Translations under genes and position numbers: made by a program | NCBI RefSeq assembly: GCF_003044185.1 | Contig: NZ_PYYB01000001.1 | Coordinates: 2,376,978 to 2,440,977 of the forward strand | Origin: Paraconexibacter algicola | Lineage (GTDB): Bacteria; Actinomycetota; Thermoleophilia; Solirubrobacterales; Solirubrobacteraceae | Length of the DNA stretch: 64,000 nt | Direction: 5' to 3' | The notes under the pieces: model-generated | Database searches by the model: none | Seen by the model: the letters and a program-made list of their open reading frames with translations, nothing else | Told to the model about the DNA's origin: nothing | Shown: positions 62,529-64,000 of the stretch, piece after piece | How positions within the stretch are numbered: the first letter of the stretch is position 1 | How the letters are laid out: each line of letters begins with the position of its first letter

Positions 62529-63902
62529 GTGCGGCACTCGAGGACCATCGGCAGGGCAGTCGCGCTCGGCGCCGGCGTCGTCGTGCTCGCCGCCGTGGCC
62601 GTCGCCCTGCTCGCCGGCGGCGGGTCCGACTACACCGTCACCGCCCGCTTCATCAACGCCGGGCAGCTCGTGAAGGGCAACCTCGTCCAGGTCGCCGGAC
62701 GGCCGGTCGGCGAGGTCACCGAGATCGACCTCTCCGACGACGGCCAGGCCGAGGTGACCCTCGCGATCACCGACGACGGCTACGCGCCGCTGCGCCGCGG
62801 GACCACCGCGACCGTCCGGCAGGCCTCGCTCTCCGGGGTCGCCAACCGCTACGTCGACCTGCGCCTCGGTCCCGCCGACGGCGCCGAGGTCGCCGACGGG
62901 GCCGTCCTGCGGACCGACGAGACCACCACCGCCGTCGACCTCGACCAGCTCTTCGACACCTTCGACGCCGACACCCGCAAGGGCCTGCAGCGCGTCGTCC
63001 AGGGCTTCGGCACCAGCAACGAGGGCCGCAGCCGCGAGATCAACCGCGGCTTTCTCTACCTCAACCCCTCGCTGGCCGCGTCCAGCCGCCTGTTCAGCGA
63101 GCTGAACCGCGACACCCCGTTCCTGCGCCGCTTCGTCGTCGACAGCAGCCGGCTCGTCACCGACCTCGCCGACCGCCGCGACGACCTCGCCGGCCTCGTC
63201 GACCGCCTCGCGGTCACCACCCGGGCGATCGGCAGCCGCAAGACCGAGCTGCGCGACGCGATCGGGCAGCTGCCCGACTTCATGCGGCGCTCCAACACGA
63301 CGTTCGTGAACCTCCGCCAGGCGCTCGACGACCTCGCGCCGCTCGTCGACGAGAGCACGCCGGTCGCCCGCAAGCTGCGGCCGTTCCTCGCCGAGCTGCG
63401 CCCGCTCGCCCGCGACGCCCGCCCGACGCTGCGCGACCTCAGCCGCCTGCTGCGCCGCGACGGCGCCGGCAACGACCTGATCGAGCTGACGCGCGCCGCG
63501 ATCCCGCTCGACGCGGCCGCCACCCGCGACACGCAGCGCAACGGCGCGACCCGGCAGGGTGCGTTCCCCGCCACCGTCGACGCGCTGAAGGTCGCCACCC
63601 CCGAGCTCGCCTACGCCCGCCCGTACGCGCCCGAGCTGACCGGCTGGTTCGACGACTTCGGGCACTCCGGCATCTACGACGCGCTCGGCGGCGCCAGCCG
63701 CGCCGCCCTGCACGTCAACGCGTTCACGCTCGTCGGGGGCCAGCTGCAGCCGATCCCGCCCGAGTTGCGCCAGCAGGCCTTCGCCGCCGGCGCGCAGACG
63801 CGGCAGCTCAACCGCTGCCCCGGCTCGATCGAGCGCGGCGCGGTCTGGAAGCCCACGCCCGACTACAACTGCGACGAGACGATGGTGCCCCCGGGGCCAT
63901 GA
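62529..63902 (+). CDS. MCE/MlaD family lipid-transport substrate-binding protein
   Basis: This 457-residue protein has an N-terminal membrane anchor (about 8-30), an MCE/MlaD beta-barrel domain (about 34-112: YTVTARFINAGQLVKGNLVQVAGRPVG, then TATVRQASLSGVANRYVDL), and a long helical tube region (about 130-330) with repeated LVDRL/LRD heptads. A C-terminal domain with two cysteines follows. These proteins form hexameric tubes that carry phospholipids or sterols to a YrbE/Mkl ABC importer. GTG at 62529 gives the correct anchor. GAGAGGGAG precedes it. Confidence 0.9.
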   Translation: MRHSRTIGRAVALGAGVVVLAAVAVALLAGGGSDYTVTARFINAGQLVKGNLVQVAGRPVGEVTEIDLSDDGQAEVTLAITDDGYAPLRRGTTATVRQASLSGVANRYVDLRLGPADGAEVADGAVLRTDETTTAVDLDQLFDTFDADTRKGLQRVVQGFGTSNEGRSREINRGFLYLNPSLAASSRLFSELNRDTPFLRRFVVDSSRLVTDLADRRDDLAGLVDRLAVTTRAIGSRKTELRDAIGQLPDFMRRSNTTFVNLRQALDDLAPLVDESTPVARKLRPFLAELRPLARDARPTLRDLSRLLRRDGAGNDLIELTRAAIPLDAAATRDTQRNGATRQGAFPATVDALKVATPELAYARPYAPELTGWFDDFGHSGIYDALGGASRAALHVNAFTLVGGQLQPIPPELRQQAFAAGAQTRQLNRCPGSIERGAVWKPTPDYNCDETMVPPGP

Positions 63903-64000
63903 GGCGCATCGCGGCCATCCTCCTCGTCTGCTGCGCCGGTGCGCTCGCGCTCCTCGCCACCGGTGCCGGTGACGGCGACGCCCCCGACACGCGCTCCTAC
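63899..64000 (+). CDS. Start of next MCE-cluster protein (3' truncated)
   Basis: Thirty-four codons are visible: MRRIAAILLVCCAGALALLATGAG and a short polar stretch GDGDAPDTRSY. The ATG overlaps the stop of the first MCE gene (ATGA), so it continues the operon. The signal/anchor followed by polar residues fits a second MCE protein, but the MCE domain itself lies beyond the window. Confidence 0.6.
   Translation, partial: MRRIAAILLVCCAGALALLATGAGDGDAPDTRSY

Overview
The window is a stretch of ordinary chromosome from a very GC-rich actinobacterium. Codon third positions are almost all G or C and GTG starts are frequent. The backbone order metG-tatD-rsmA-ispE ... glmU-prs ... rplY-pth ... mfd-(foldase)-mazG-eno-ftsB is the classic actinobacterial chromosomal order. 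CsrA, an archaeal-type class I FBP aldolase, LCP and MCE proteins, and many secreted proline/alanine-rich proteins suggest a deep-branching, possibly motile lineage such as Thermoleophilia/Solirubrobacterales. That placement is inferred from gene content and was not computed. I see no rRNA, CRISPR array, insertion sequence, integrase or prophage. There is one tRNA gene, tRNA-Gln(UUG).

Layout. 1-9.5 kb: a TetR-regulated MMPL exporter, a methyltransferase, an alpha/beta hydrolase, glyS, a cysteine-less FmdB-like protein behind a CIRCE-like palindrome, an LCP cell-wall ligase and rsmI. 9.5-16 kb: a degenerate M23 protein, then a tightly overlapping operon metG-tatD-rsmA-ispE-(DedA/PAP2 fusion)-small membrane protein. 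16-22.6 kb: accessory genes (PucR regulator, Ca-binding-repeat protein, MTA phosphorylase, glycosyltransferase-like protein, EAL protein, unknown), then a 160-base intergenic region made of four hairpins with near-identical hexaloops. 22.6-31.8 kb: tRNA-Gln, glmU, prs, cell-wall and secreted proteins including a GH2 enzyme, rplY and pth. 31.8-42.9 kb: methyltransferase, phoD behind a PHO-box-like repeat, ferritin-like protein, mfd, foldase, mazG, eno, ftsB. 42.9-53.8 kb: GNAT, csrA, a giant secreted protein, SNase, aldolase, GCS2, and a two-component system with 11-base direct repeats in its control region. 53.8-64 kb: a rhomboid-like pseudoprotease, a membrane protein fused to a PI-PLC domain, small proteins, CsaA, an ECF sigma factor fused to a zinc finger and proline-rich tail, and the start of an MCE gene cluster.

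Regulation. A strong theme is a -10 hexamer of the form TANNNT (mostly TAGGCT, TAGCGT, TAGCAT, TAGACT) ending 6-11 bases before the start codon. It occurs at about 25 genes on both strands and implies widespread leaderless transcription. I used it to choose many starts. Core information-processing and cell-wall genes form compact operons with GTGA/ATGA overlaps, while most accessory genes carry their own promoter. The most unusual non-coding element is the hairpin array at 22226-22384. Its exposed GGAGGG/TGAGGG loops could bind the CsrA protein encoded in this same window, or on the other strand could act as CCCTCC anti-Shine-Dalgarno loops.
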